Assembly (NCBI GenBank): GCA_009777365.1
Contig: WRLZ01000047.1
Coordinates: 1 to 5,907, forward strand
Direction of reading: 5' to 3'
Length of the DNA: 5,907 nucleotides
Source of the DNA: Candidatus Saccharimonadota bacterium
GTDB lineage: Bacteria > Patescibacteriota > Saccharimonadia > Saccharimonadales > Saccharimonadaceae
Under the pieces are notes generated by a model. That model saw nothing but the letters and a program-made list of their open reading frames with translations, was not told where the DNA came from and did no database searches. The stretch's first letter is position 1. Each line of letters opens with the position of its first letter. This document shows, piece by piece, positions 1 through 5,125 of the stretch. The position numbers and the translations under genes were made by a program.

Positions 1-83
1 ACTATAGAGGTAATCAATCCCTATATCGCTAGAATTACAAGATCTTCCGACCTATACTTCTATTATAACATTATAAAATAATC
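1..83. other. A/T-rich left edge, no gene seen
   Basis: No open frame with recognisable protein character is visible here. The stretch is A/T-rich and holds two TATAAT-like hexamers on the minus strand (67-62 and 75-70). A TTGAGA hexamer on the minus strand (87-82) lies too close to either to make a normally spaced promoter. A promoter for a leftward gene beyond the window edge is possible but not supported. Confidence 0.4.
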
Positions 84-166
84 TCAACAGTACGCCCGCT
101 TTTGCTTGCCTCCTCTCCGAAAACCTTCTTGCACAACTCTTGAAATTCCTTTAATCATCCATAATT

Positions 167-180
167 CCCCACGAAAACCG
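167..180. repeat. 14-bp direct repeat, copy 1 (GFRG block of cassette A)
   Basis: CCCCACGAAAACCG here is repeated exactly at 616-629. On the minus strand it encodes the GFRG end of the lectin-like motif in both cassettes. Confidence 0.7.
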
Positions 181-313
181 TGCGATGAAATAACAGCGCC
201 ATTGGTAGGAGTAATGGACTCGACTCCCGCCTGAGTAGCATTATCCACACCACCACTATTGGCATACCCGCCACGCATATACCATGAATTAGCCAAACCT
301 ACAGACTGAGCCC

Positions 314-340
314 ACGCCCCCGACCACCTAGAGGATTCGA
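314..340. repeat. 27-bp direct repeat, copy 1 (ESSxWSGA block of cassette A)
   Basis: This block matches 751-777 at 26 of 27 positions; the only difference is T at 329 against C at 766. On the minus strand it encodes the ESS(R/G)WSGA segment. The match stops abruptly at 340/341 and 777/778, which marks one boundary of the shared cassette. Confidence 0.85.
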
Positions 341-441
341 AGAAGTACTGACCTAGAAAGAGTAGGTTATATAAACACTCGCTACCATACATAACAACCG
401 CTGTCAAAATTGCTGTCAAATCCCATCAGACAATGATTTCC

Positions 442-470
442 AAAAAGTAAATCCCCCATTTCGGAGGTTT
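442..470 (-). terminator. Probable intrinsic terminator of tRNA-Arg
   Basis: Read on the minus strand downstream of the tRNA 3' end, there is a stem of CCTCC (467-463) with GGGGG (457-453), including one G-U pair, around a GAAAT loop. It is extended by AAA/TTT past a bulged base and followed by a TTTTT tract (446-442). Position, about 15 bases after the tRNA CCA, and shape fit a Rho-independent terminator; the stem is short, so strength is uncertain. Confidence 0.55.
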
Positions 471-484
471 TACAGATATAATTT

Positions 485-561
485 TGGTACACCCGACAAG
501 ATTCGAACTTACGACCTTTGGCTCCGCAAGCCAACGCTCTATCCAGCTGAGCTACGGGTGC
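485..561 (-). tRNA. tRNA-Arg, anticodon GCG, CCA encoded
   Basis: The 77-nt minus-strand sequence folds as a full cloverleaf. The acceptor stem is GCACCCG with CGGGTGT (closing G-U), the D arm is GCTC/GAGC with a 9-nt loop, and the anticodon stem is TTGGC/GCCAA with loop TTGCGGA. The variable loop has 5 nt, and the T arm is GTAAG/CTTGT (two wobble pairs) with loop TTCGAAT. The discriminator is A and CCA is genomically encoded. Bases 34-36 are GCG, which read CGC and, by G-U wobble, CGU. Most bacteria instead read CGN with an ACG anticodon deaminated to inosine by TadA. The gene has its own promoter and likely terminator, so it is probably transcribed alone. Two surface-protein tail fragments flank it. 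Confidence 0.95.
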
Positions 562-572
562 TTATGCAGTAT

Positions 573-601
573 ATTATAACACAACTAGGCGAGAAAGTAA
601 A
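573..601 (-). promoter_or_regulatory. Promoter of tRNA-Arg
   Basis: On the minus strand there is a -35 of TTTACT (601-596; 4 of 6 consensus), a 17-bp spacer and a perfect -10 TATAAT (578-573). The expected start lies about 5 bases before the tRNA 5' end at 561, leaving only a tiny leader. The promoter lies inside the reading frame of cassette B, so that frame's 3' part is really the tRNA control region. Confidence 0.75.
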
Positions 602-615
602 AACCCGCCCTCTCC

Positions 616-629
616 CCCCACGAAAACCG
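616..629. repeat. 14-bp direct repeat, copy 2 (GFRG block of cassette B)
   Basis: This is an exact second copy of the block at 167-180. It encodes the GFRG of cassette B on the minus strand. Confidence 0.7.
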
Positions 630-750
630 ATGATAGTGCTGGCGCTACCGGCAGCACCCCTAGCAATAGATCCAACACCGGCAAAAAAATCATCAGCCGA
701 TTGGCCGCCACGGGAGAACCAAGGGAGGACAGCTTCGACAGAATAGGCGT

Positions 751-777
751 ACGCCCCCGACCACCCAGAGGATTCGA
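751..777. repeat. 27-bp direct repeat, copy 2 (ESSxWSGA block of cassette B)
   Basis: This copy matches 314-340 with one substitution. The distance from here back to the GFRG repeat (122 bp) is 12 bp shorter than in cassette A (134 bp). That difference is a multiple of three, so the cassettes differ by four whole codons. Confidence 0.85.
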
Positions 778-816
778 TAGAGGATATTGTGCGATACATA
801 GTCCATCACGCTTATG

Positions 817-831
817 TTGTAAAATTTACAA
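817..831. promoter_or_regulatory. Perfect 15-bp palindrome upstream of the ftsK promoter
   Basis: TTGTAAAATTTACAA is a perfect inverted repeat (7-1-7) centred about 49 bp before the predicted ftsK start and ending 6 bp before the -35. The placement suits a regulator-binding site. I do not recognise its factor: the TGTNA..TNACA ends recall GlnR/TnrA-type sites, but the spacing does not match. Confidence 0.45.
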
Positions 832-837
832 TACCCC

Positions 838-866
838 TTGCAACAAGCCCCATTCTAGTATATACT
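838..866 (+). promoter_or_regulatory. ftsK promoter placing transcription start at the ATG
   Basis: A -35 of TTGCAA (838-843), an exact 17-bp spacer and a -10 of TATACT (861-866) fit a housekeeping sigma promoter. Counting seven bases past the -10 puts the first transcribed base at A873, the A of the ftsK start codon. That implies a leaderless message. No Shine-Dalgarno precedes this ATG. Confidence 0.7.
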
Positions 867-872
867 TTTATT

Positions 873-3035
873 ATGGCACGAAAAGGCAGCAGGAGCAAAA
901 GACACAAAGTACCAAACACGTTTTGGCGACAAATCATGGGGCTTTTTCTTATGCTCCTTTCAATCGCTTTGGTTATTGCTTGGTTTACTGCATCTGGAAC
1001 TTTCGGCGATCTAGTCCGTGAACAAATGACCAATCTCTTTGGCCTCGGCGTCTGGATTCTACCTATTATACTTTTTTACTGGGCAATCGTCATCTTCACT
1101 CGCAAAGACAAGAGTATCCCTTTCGTGATTCTCCTAGCCTCAATCCTCATGTGGGTCTGGTGCCTAGGTTTCCTCCATATCTTCAGATCCAGCGGCGAAG
1201 TCGGCAAGGTTATAGGTAGTGTCGCCATCGACAATTTTGGCGTCCTTATATCTAGCCTAATCTTTATCACCCTAATTGCCATCACCGCCTTCTTCATGTT
1301 CAGCATCACCCCGGCAACGGTCGCCAAGCGCGTAGCTGGCGGACTCAAAACCGATAAATTCACAGAGCGTGAGCCGAAACGCTCCAAAAAGCCCAGTATC
1401 AAGATCAGTAGTAGTGATGTCGAAGAACTTATCGACTCCAAAAAGGCTAGCGCCGGGAGTGGTCTCTTTGGTCTCGGCAAGAAAAAGCCGAATATCAAGA
1501 AGAGCCAAAAATCTGCTCCGGAAGATGAAAAGGCTCCAGTACCGGTTGCGCTTACATCTGTTAGCGATCCAGAGTGGAAAATGCCAGAACTTGATCTCCT
1601 CGAGAAGAAGCAGGCCTCAGCTGACTCTGGCAACATTGATCAAAATATAGAAATCATTAAAAGCACCCTCAGCGACTTCAAGATTGACGTTGACATGGAA
1701 GCCGTCAATGTTGGCCCTCGCGTCACCCAATATGCTCTCCGTCCACCTAGTGGCGTCAAACTAACTAAGATCTCTTCTCTTGAATCCAACCTCGCTCTTA
1801 ACCTCGGCGCCAAAAGCCTCCGTATCGAAGCTCCAATCCCTGGCAAAAAAGCCGTCGGTATCGAAGTTCCTAATGCCAAATCTGGTGAAGTCCGCCTCTA
1901 TGGTATGTTGCGATCAAAGGCATGGCGCGAAGAAAAGAACAACCTCACTTTCACAGTAGGTGAGGATATTGCTGGTGAACCGATCATCGCCAACCTCGGC
2001 AAAATGCCCCATCTCCTCATCGCAGGTCAAACTGGCTCCGGTAAATCCGTCATGATCAACTCCCTCATCGTCTCCTTGCTTTATCGAAACGCTCCAAGCG
2101 ACATGAAACTCATCCTAGTTGACCCCAAACAGGTCGAAATGACTCCCTATGAGGGAATACCTCATCTCCTCACTCCAATCATCACCGACCCAACCAAGAC
2201 TATCAGCGCCCTCAAGTGGGCCGTTCAAGAAATGGAGCGTCGCTACGCCCTCCTGGCTGGAGAAAAAATGCGAGACATAACTAGCTACAATGCCCGCAAA
2301 TCCAACAGTAAATCAAAAGATAAGGGCAACGAGGACGACACAGCCGATGAGCGCATGCCATATATCGTCATAGTCATCGACGAGTTAGCCGACCTTATGA
2401 TGATGGCCTCCAAGGATGTCGAAGCCCTTATCGTTCGCCTAGCCCAAAAAGCCCGCGCCGTCGGCATCCACCTTGTCCTCGCCACACAGCGCCCTAGCGT
2501 CAACGTTATCACTGGGCTCATCAAGGCCAACGTTCCAGCCCGTATTGCCTTCACGGTAGCCTCCCAAGTCGATTCTCGCACTATCCTCGACCAGGCTGGA
2601 GCAGAGAAGCTCCTCGGCCAAGGCGACATGCTATTCGTAACTGCCGAAATGGGCAAACCAAAGCGTATCCAGGGCGCCTGGGTCACCGACGAAGAGACCT
2701 TGAGGGTCACCAACTTCCTCCGTACCCAACGTCCGCCAGAGTATGACGAAAGTATTGTTTCTCAATCTGTAGAAATCAGCGGTCGTGGCGGCATGGCGGT
2801 CAACGCCGGCGCTGGCACTGACGACGAACTCCGCACAGCCATCCAAACTGTAATCAGCCGCGGCCAAGCCTCCACATCTCTCCTCCAAAGGAAAATGGGC
2901 ATTGGCTACGGCAAGGCCGCCAAACTCATCGACGAGATGGAAGAACGCGGCATTGTCGGCCAATCCCCCGGCGGCTCCAAACCTCGCGACGTCCTCGTCT
3001 CCAGCATGGAAGAATTAGACAACTTAGGTATGTAA
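873..3035 (+). CDS. ftsK: DNA translocase FtsK
   Basis: FtsK is a membrane-anchored hexameric motor that pumps DNA at the division septum and helps resolve chromosome dimers. The 720-residue product starts with a basic segment (MARKGSRSKRHK), then four membrane segments (about 22-40, 55-75, 82-104, 121-145). A short Lys/Ser-rich linker (about 150-250), much shorter than in E. coli, leads to the FtsK alpha domain (about 254-345, with GPRVTQY at 281-287). The RecA-like motor has Walker A GQTGSGKS (385-392) and Walker B IVIVIDE (498-504), followed by the typical ATQRPSVNVITGLIKAN stretch. The C-terminal gamma winged helix (about 650-715, RGQASTSLLQRKMGIGYGKA) is the part that reads polar DNA guide sequences. 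The start at 873 is preferred over an in-frame ATG at 789 because the promoter's -35 and -10 lie between them and the basic N-terminus matches the family. No motif is missing. Arginine is mostly CGC/CGT, the codons read by the tRNA-Arg next door. Confidence 0.95.
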   Translation: MARKGSRSKRHKVPNTFWRQIMGLFLMLLSIALVIAWFTASGTFGDLVREQMTNLFGLGVWILPIILFYWAIVIFTRKDKSIPFVILLASILMWVWCLGFLHIFRSSGEVGKVIGSVAIDNFGVLISSLIFITLIAITAFFMFSITPATVAKRVAGGLKTDKFTEREPKRSKKPSIKISSSDVEELIDSKKASAGSGLFGLGKKKPNIKKSQKSAPEDEKAPVPVALTSVSDPEWKMPELDLLEKKQASADSGNIDQNIEIIKSTLSDFKIDVDMEAVNVGPRVTQYALRPPSGVKLTKISSLESNLALNLGAKSLRIEAPIPGKKAVGIEVPNAKSGEVRLYGMLRSKAWREEKNNLTFTVGEDIAGEPIIANLGKMPHLLIAGQTGSGKSVMINSLIVSLLYRNAPSDMKLILVDPKQVEMTPYEGIPHLLTPIITDPTKTISALKWAVQEMERRYALLAGEKMRDITSYNARKSNSKSKDKGNEDDTADERMPYIVIVIDELADLMMMASKDVEALIVRLAQKARAVGIHLVLATQRPSVNVITGLIKANVPARIAFTVASQVDSRTILDQAGAEKLLGQGDMLFVTAEMGKPKRIQGAWVTDEETLRVTNFLRTQRPPEYDESIVSQSVEISGRGGMAVNAGAGTDDELRTAIQTVISRGQASTSLLQRKMGIGYGKAAKLIDEMEERGIVGQSPGGSKPRDVLVSSMEELDNLGM

Positions 3036-3069
3036 TAACTAATTTTTAACATCAACCCAAACAAATTAT

Positions 3070-3097
3070 TTGCTTTTTCGAAAACTATGTGTATAAT
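3070..3097 (+). promoter_or_regulatory. Promoter P1 of the metal-response operon
   Basis: A perfect -10 TATAAT (3092-3097) follows a weak -35 TTGCTT (3070-3075) at a 16-bp spacing. The start would be near 3104, giving a leader of about 34 nt to the repressor ATG at 3138. The -10 lies inside the palindrome at 3085-3107, so repressor binding there would block polymerase. Confidence 0.65.
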
Positions 3098-3107
3098 ATA
3101 TACATAG
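3085..3107. promoter_or_regulatory. Operator O1: 11-1-11 palindrome over the P1 -10
   Basis: The left arm CTATGTGTATA (3085-3095) and right arm TATATACATAG (3097-3107) are inverted copies at 10 of 11 positions around one central base. ArsR/SmtB-family dimers bind A/T-rich imperfect palindromes of this size, and autoregulation from a site overlapping the promoter is usual for the family. A second weaker inverted repeat (ATAGA at 3104-3108, TCTAT at 3115-3119) follows directly. That this repressor binds here is inference from position. Confidence 0.65.
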
Positions 3108-3137
3108 ATGAATGTCTATATGAGAGGAGGCGGGGAG

Positions 3138-3527
3138 ATGGATCATGAAAAGCACATTCTGCCAATGTTCAAAGCCTTGGCCGATAGCAACAGATTGCGA
3201 ATAATACGCATGCTATCTTGTCCTTGTGGTGAACTTTGCGCGCAACACATGCTAAAGAAATTTGACATCACCCAGCCCACCATGTCGCACCATATGAAAG
3301 TGCTGATTGATGCAGGACTAGTTGATTCAAGAAAGCAAGGATCGCATATCTACTACTCCATCAACAAAAGGGCTGTCTCGCAAATCGCGCAGTTCCTGGA
3401 CGGCTTCACGGACACCGGCAAGGAGTTCATCTGTAATTGTGGATGCGGCAAAAAGAAAGGAGAAGCTGGGATGGCTAATACTAATTGTTCATGTGCACAG
3501 CACAAATGCAGTTGCCGCGATTGCTAA
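3138..3527 (+). CDS. ArsR/SmtB-family metal-sensing repressor with Cys-rich tail
   Basis: This is a 129-residue winged-helix repressor, expected to bind DNA without metal and release it on binding. The helix-turn-helix is at about 33-58, with recognition helix ITQPTMSHHMKVLIDAGLV; the beta wing (63-75, RKQGSHIYYSI) is also typical of ArsR. The start at 3138 has an ideal AGGAGG (3125-3130) seven bases upstream; an in-frame ATG at 3108 lies next to the operator and is rejected. The usual ELCVCDL metal box reads CPCGELCAQH here (Cys28, Cys30, Cys34): the first box Cys is kept, the second is Gln, and two extra Cys precede it. The C-terminal 31 residues (99-129) hold eight more Cys, as CNCGC and then CSCAQHKCSCRDC, like a metallothionein. 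The gene is first in the operon and probably autoregulated through O1. The metal is not determined; Cu(I), As(III), Cd(II) or Hg(II) are all possible. Confidence 0.9.
   Translation: MDHEKHILPMFKALADSNRLRIIRMLSCPCGELCAQHMLKKFDITQPTMSHHMKVLIDAGLVDSRKQGSHIYYSINKRAVSQIAQFLDGFTDTGKEFICNCGCGKKKGEAGMANTNCSCAQHKCSCRDC
3471..3527 (+). CDS. Possible nested 18-residue Cys-rich peptide from an internal start
   Basis: An in-frame ATG at 3471, codon 112 of the repressor gene, is preceded by AAGGAG (3457-3462) with an 8-nt spacing, as good a ribosome site as any in the operon. It would give MANTNCSCAQHKCSCRDC: five Cys in the pattern CxCx4CxCx2C plus one His, the density of a small metallothionein. The site may instead arise by chance from Lys-Gly-Glu codons in the tail of the repressor. 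Whether it is translated separately is unproven. If it is, the same residues would act both as a tethered tail and as a free metal buffer. Confidence 0.35.
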   Translation: MANTNCSCAQHKCSCRDC

Positions 3528-3539
3528 ACTACTGGTGTT

Positions 3540-3571
3540 TTAAGCCTTGTAATGTTTGCGAGAGGGCTTAA
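3540..3571 (+). other. Stem-loop between the repressor and HMA genes
   Basis: TTAAGCC (3540-3546) pairs with GGCTTAA (3565-3571), and two further inner pairs (3547-3548 with 3563-3564) are possible around a 14-nt loop. No T tract follows, so it is not a normal Rho-independent terminator. It begins 12 nt after the repressor stop codon and could stabilise the upstream message or attenuate read-through. The -35 of promoter P2 lies in its loop. Confidence 0.45.
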
Positions 3572-3584
3572 GGCATGTTATATT
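3556..3584 (+). promoter_or_regulatory. Second promoter P2, before the HMA gene
   Basis: A -35 of TTGCGA (3556-3561; 4 of 6), a 17-bp spacer and an extended -10 TGTTATATT (3576-3584) form a credible promoter. The start would be near 3591 and the leader about 32 nt. It would allow the HMA-ABC genes to be made separately from the repressor. Confidence 0.5.
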
Positions 3585-3588
3585 ACAT
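3575..3588. promoter_or_regulatory. Operator-like palindrome O2 over the P2 -10
   Basis: ATGTTATATTACAT pairs with itself at 6 of 7 positions and covers the P2 -10. Like O1 it has ATGT and ACAT ends around an A/T core, but the ends are 6 bp apart instead of 11. It is either a weaker site for the same repressor or a chance A/T palindrome. Confidence 0.35.
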
Positions 3589-3622
3589 TAAATAAGATAA
3601 TTAAAAGGAAAGAAAATAATAT

Positions 3623-3943
3623 ATGAAAAAATCAGTACTGATAGTATCCATTATTATAGGTGTAGTCGTAGCAGGGGGCATTGCCGTAGCCGCACTATCT
3701 GGCCCCACCGACTCCAACACAGATCAGATCGCTTCCGAAAGCGGAACAGTCTTGACCGTGGAAGGAATGACCTGCGGACGCTGCGTGGATGCAATAACCA
3801 GAGCTGTATCAGCCCTAGGCGGAGTGAACAAAGTCTCTGTTGTTTTGCGTACAGGAAAAGTCACCATAGATCATGACCCAAACGTAACCGCAGATGAAAT
3901 CAGAGAAGCCATTATGAACGCTGGATACACCCCGCTTGATTAA
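3623..3943 (+). CDS. Membrane-anchored HMA-domain metal-binding protein
   Basis: The 106-residue product has one N-terminal hydrophobic segment (about 4-25) after MKK, with no lipobox Cys, so it is probably an uncleaved anchor or a signal peptide. A short polar linker (27-42) leads to a complete heavy-metal-associated domain (about 43-105). The domain has the metal loop GMTCGRC (48-54; ligands Cys51 and Cys54) and ends in NAGYTP, where the Tyr matches Cu(I)-chaperone type domains. The domain should therefore sit outside the cytoplasmic membrane, unlike cytosolic CopZ/Atx1 chaperones; MerP is another known extracytoplasmic case. The ATG at 3623 has a somewhat distant AAGGAA (3605-3610). Its gene ends 12 nt before the permease ATG, so the two are surely cotranscribed. 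It occupies the place where a MacA-like adaptor often lies next to a MacB-type permease. Its proposed role is to deliver metal to, or take it from, that transporter. Confidence 0.88.
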   Translation: MKKSVLIVSIIIGVVVAGGIAVAALSGPTDSNTDQIASESGTVLTVEGMTCGRCVDAITRAVSALGGVNKVSVVLRTGKVTIDHDPNVTADEIREAIMNAGYTPLD

Positions 3944-3955
3944 GGATATGAAGAA

Positions 3956-5125
3956 ATGAATACTATAAAATTCGTATTTAGTAACATATTCCGCAGTAAA
4001 GGTCGGTTTATCTTCACCTTTCTTGGAATCGCCATAGGCATGGCCTCTTTTGTGGCTCTACTCTCAATGGGCGGCAGTATGCGCGGCGAAGTTACCAGGC
4101 AAGCCGAAGCGCTTGGCTCGGATATTATGATCATGCCGGAAAACATATGCGTCTTTAACCAAATCTCTATCGTAACAGGCGATACAATATCTGAACTAAT
4201 GCAATATGAGATTTTTGACGACATGTCGGCGATAGAAGGGCTTACGGTCATCCCTCATCTTATGCAAAAAACAGGAGTCGAAGGTATGTCATCTGTTATT
4301 GGCGGTGTTTTGCCAGCGGAAACCAAAGACTTTAGAGATTGGGAAATTGAAAAAGGCGAATACTTTTCGTCAAATGAACAAAACGCCATAGTTCTCGGAT
4401 CGGATTTCGCCATAACCCGTGGATTAACTATCGGCGACACCATACCCCTAGGAAGAGACAGGGAAGAGCTCACTGTTATAGGCATACTGAAACCGACTTC
4501 GAGCAATGATGACGCCGCCATGTTCATGCCGCTTGCTACTACCCAAAGAGTCTTTGAAAAAGAAGGCTATATCTCATACATGTCCGCCAGAGTCGATGAT
4601 ATAACAAAAATGGACTATTTTATCGCTACTATTGAAGCTACAGCTAACGTCCAGGCTTCCACAGACAAGCAACTCCTGGGAAACGCTTTGACTATTCTGG
4701 GCTCAGTCAACATGACCCTGCAGCTCATTGCAATAGTTGCTCTGATCGCTGCGGCCTTTGGTATTATAAACACCATGATGACTGCCGTCTATGAAAGGCG
4801 CAGAGAAATAGGAATCTTGCAGGCTATCGGCGCGAAAAGAAGTGCAATTTTCAAGATATTTATTCTCGAATCTGGACTATACGGCCTATTCGGAGGAATC
4901 GCCGGGGTCGCCATTGGTCTAGCTACTTCCGTCTTCGCCGGAGAGTATATTTCCAAAATCGGCGCCAACGAGCTTCTAAAGGGCGTAAGGCCGGAAGCCA
5001 GCTTTGATCTCTGGCTCATTCTATCCGCAGTAGCCTTTTCCCTGGTTATTTCAATAGCAGCTGGTCTGTACCCTGCCTGGAAAGCATCAAAAATGACACC
5101 CATGGAGGCAATAAACAATGGCTAA
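3956..5125 (+). CDS. MacB/FtsX-type ABC transporter permease
   Basis: The 389-residue protein has the MacB/LolCE plan. TM1 (about 17-38) is followed by a large extracytoplasmic domain (about 40-250). TM2 (253-275), the coupling segment YERRREIGILQAIGAKR (279-295), TM3 (304-327) and TM4 (352-372) make up the FtsX domain, which ends in the typical PAWKASKMTPMEAI. Transporters of this type do not usually pass substrate through the membrane; they use ATP to drive shape changes in the extracytoplasmic domain that expel or extract a substrate. The only Cys is Cys65, at the start of the extracytoplasmic domain (IMPENICVFN). The start at 3956 has AAGGA (3942-3946), which overlaps the HMA stop codon, suggesting translational coupling. 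The end overlaps the ATPase start by 8 nt. The neighbours suggest a metal-related role. No specific substrate can be read from the sequence, and drug, peptide or lipoprotein transport remains possible. Confidence 0.9.
   Translation: MNTIKFVFSNIFRSKGRFIFTFLGIAIGMASFVALLSMGGSMRGEVTRQAEALGSDIMIMPENICVFNQISIVTGDTISELMQYEIFDDMSAIEGLTVIPHLMQKTGVEGMSSVIGGVLPAETKDFRDWEIEKGEYFSSNEQNAIVLGSDFAITRGLTIGDTIPLGRDREELTVIGILKPTSSNDDAAMFMPLATTQRVFEKEGYISYMSARVDDITKMDYFIATIEATANVQASTDKQLLGNALTILGSVNMTLQLIAIVALIAAAFGIINTMMTAVYERRREIGILQAIGAKRSAIFKIFILESGLYGLFGGIAGVAIGLATSVFAGEYISKIGANELLKGVRPEASFDLWLILSAVAFSLVISIAAGLYPAWKASKMTPMEAINNG

Larger units (their letters stand above)
84..419 (-). pseudogene. Cassette A: fragment of a C-type-lectin/FGE-like surface-protein tail
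   Basis: This 111-codon minus-strand frame opens with a TTG and has an in-frame TGA just upstream (428-426), so it cannot extend into an N-terminal domain. Its recognisable part is residues of the form ESSxWSGAxAxSV, then W..RGG, AGV.S and finally GFRG (minus-strand codons around 341-167). This order resembles the last strands of the FGE/C-type-lectin fold found in variable surface proteins. In intact members the GFR motif usually lies only a few residues before the stop. Here the frame runs on for about 28 residues with a second GFR-like motif (EGFRRGG) near its end, as expected for a scrambled or decayed 3' end. It has no convincing ribosome binding site. It aligns with cassette B on the other side of the tRNA. 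I read it as a decayed gene fragment or silent cassette; a real small protein is less likely. Confidence 0.5.
539..799 (-). pseudogene. Cassette B: second fragment of a C-type-lectin/FGE-like tail
   Basis: This is an 86-codon minus-strand frame with an in-frame TGA just upstream (808-806) and no ribosome binding site. It carries the same order of motifs as cassette A: ESSGWSGA, WF.RGG, AGV.S and GFRG (about 778-616). The alignment to cassette A needs one gap of about four residues between RGG and AGV. Beyond GFRG it runs through the tRNA promoter and ends inside the tRNA gene, so the 3' part is not coding. The homologous segment is only about 160 bp and lacks the N-terminal domain that a secreted protein would need. 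It is best read as a remnant or silent cassette of a larger variable gene elsewhere. Confidence 0.5.

Noticed and set aside
60..90. Minus-strand promoter leading off the left edge
   Set aside because: TATAAT-like hexamers exist, but the TTGAGA hexamer is at a spacing of about 14 bp to the nearer one, too short for a standard promoter, and no gene is visible.
401..420. Direct repeat CTGTCAAA (401-408 and 413-420) as paired -35 elements or iterons
   Set aside because: It has only two copies at 12-bp spacing and no well-placed -10 on the minus strand; probably chance.
442..484. Integration (att) site at the tRNA-Arg 3' end
   Set aside because: I see no second copy of the tRNA 3' end and no integrase in the window; the cassettes share no sequence with the tRNA.
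789..872. In-frame ATG at 789 as the ftsK start
   Set aside because: It would place the -35, the -10 and the palindrome inside the coding region, and the added residues (MRYIVHHAYVV...) are unlike FtsK N-termini. The ATG at 873 begins the expected basic segment.
1076..1636. Long minus-strand open frame inside ftsK (186 codons)
   Set aside because: It is opposite a clearly conserved gene, has low-complexity composition and no ribosome site; it is a by-product of ftsK codon bias.
3024..3047. Terminator after ftsK (TTAG...CTAA then TTTTT)
   Set aside because: The stem has only about four A/T-rich pairs with an interior mismatch; too weak to call although a T5 run follows.
3108..3137. In-frame ATG at 3108 as the repressor start
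   Set aside because: It directly abuts the operator and has no ribosome site, while the ATG at 3138 has an ideal AGGAGG at 7 nt.
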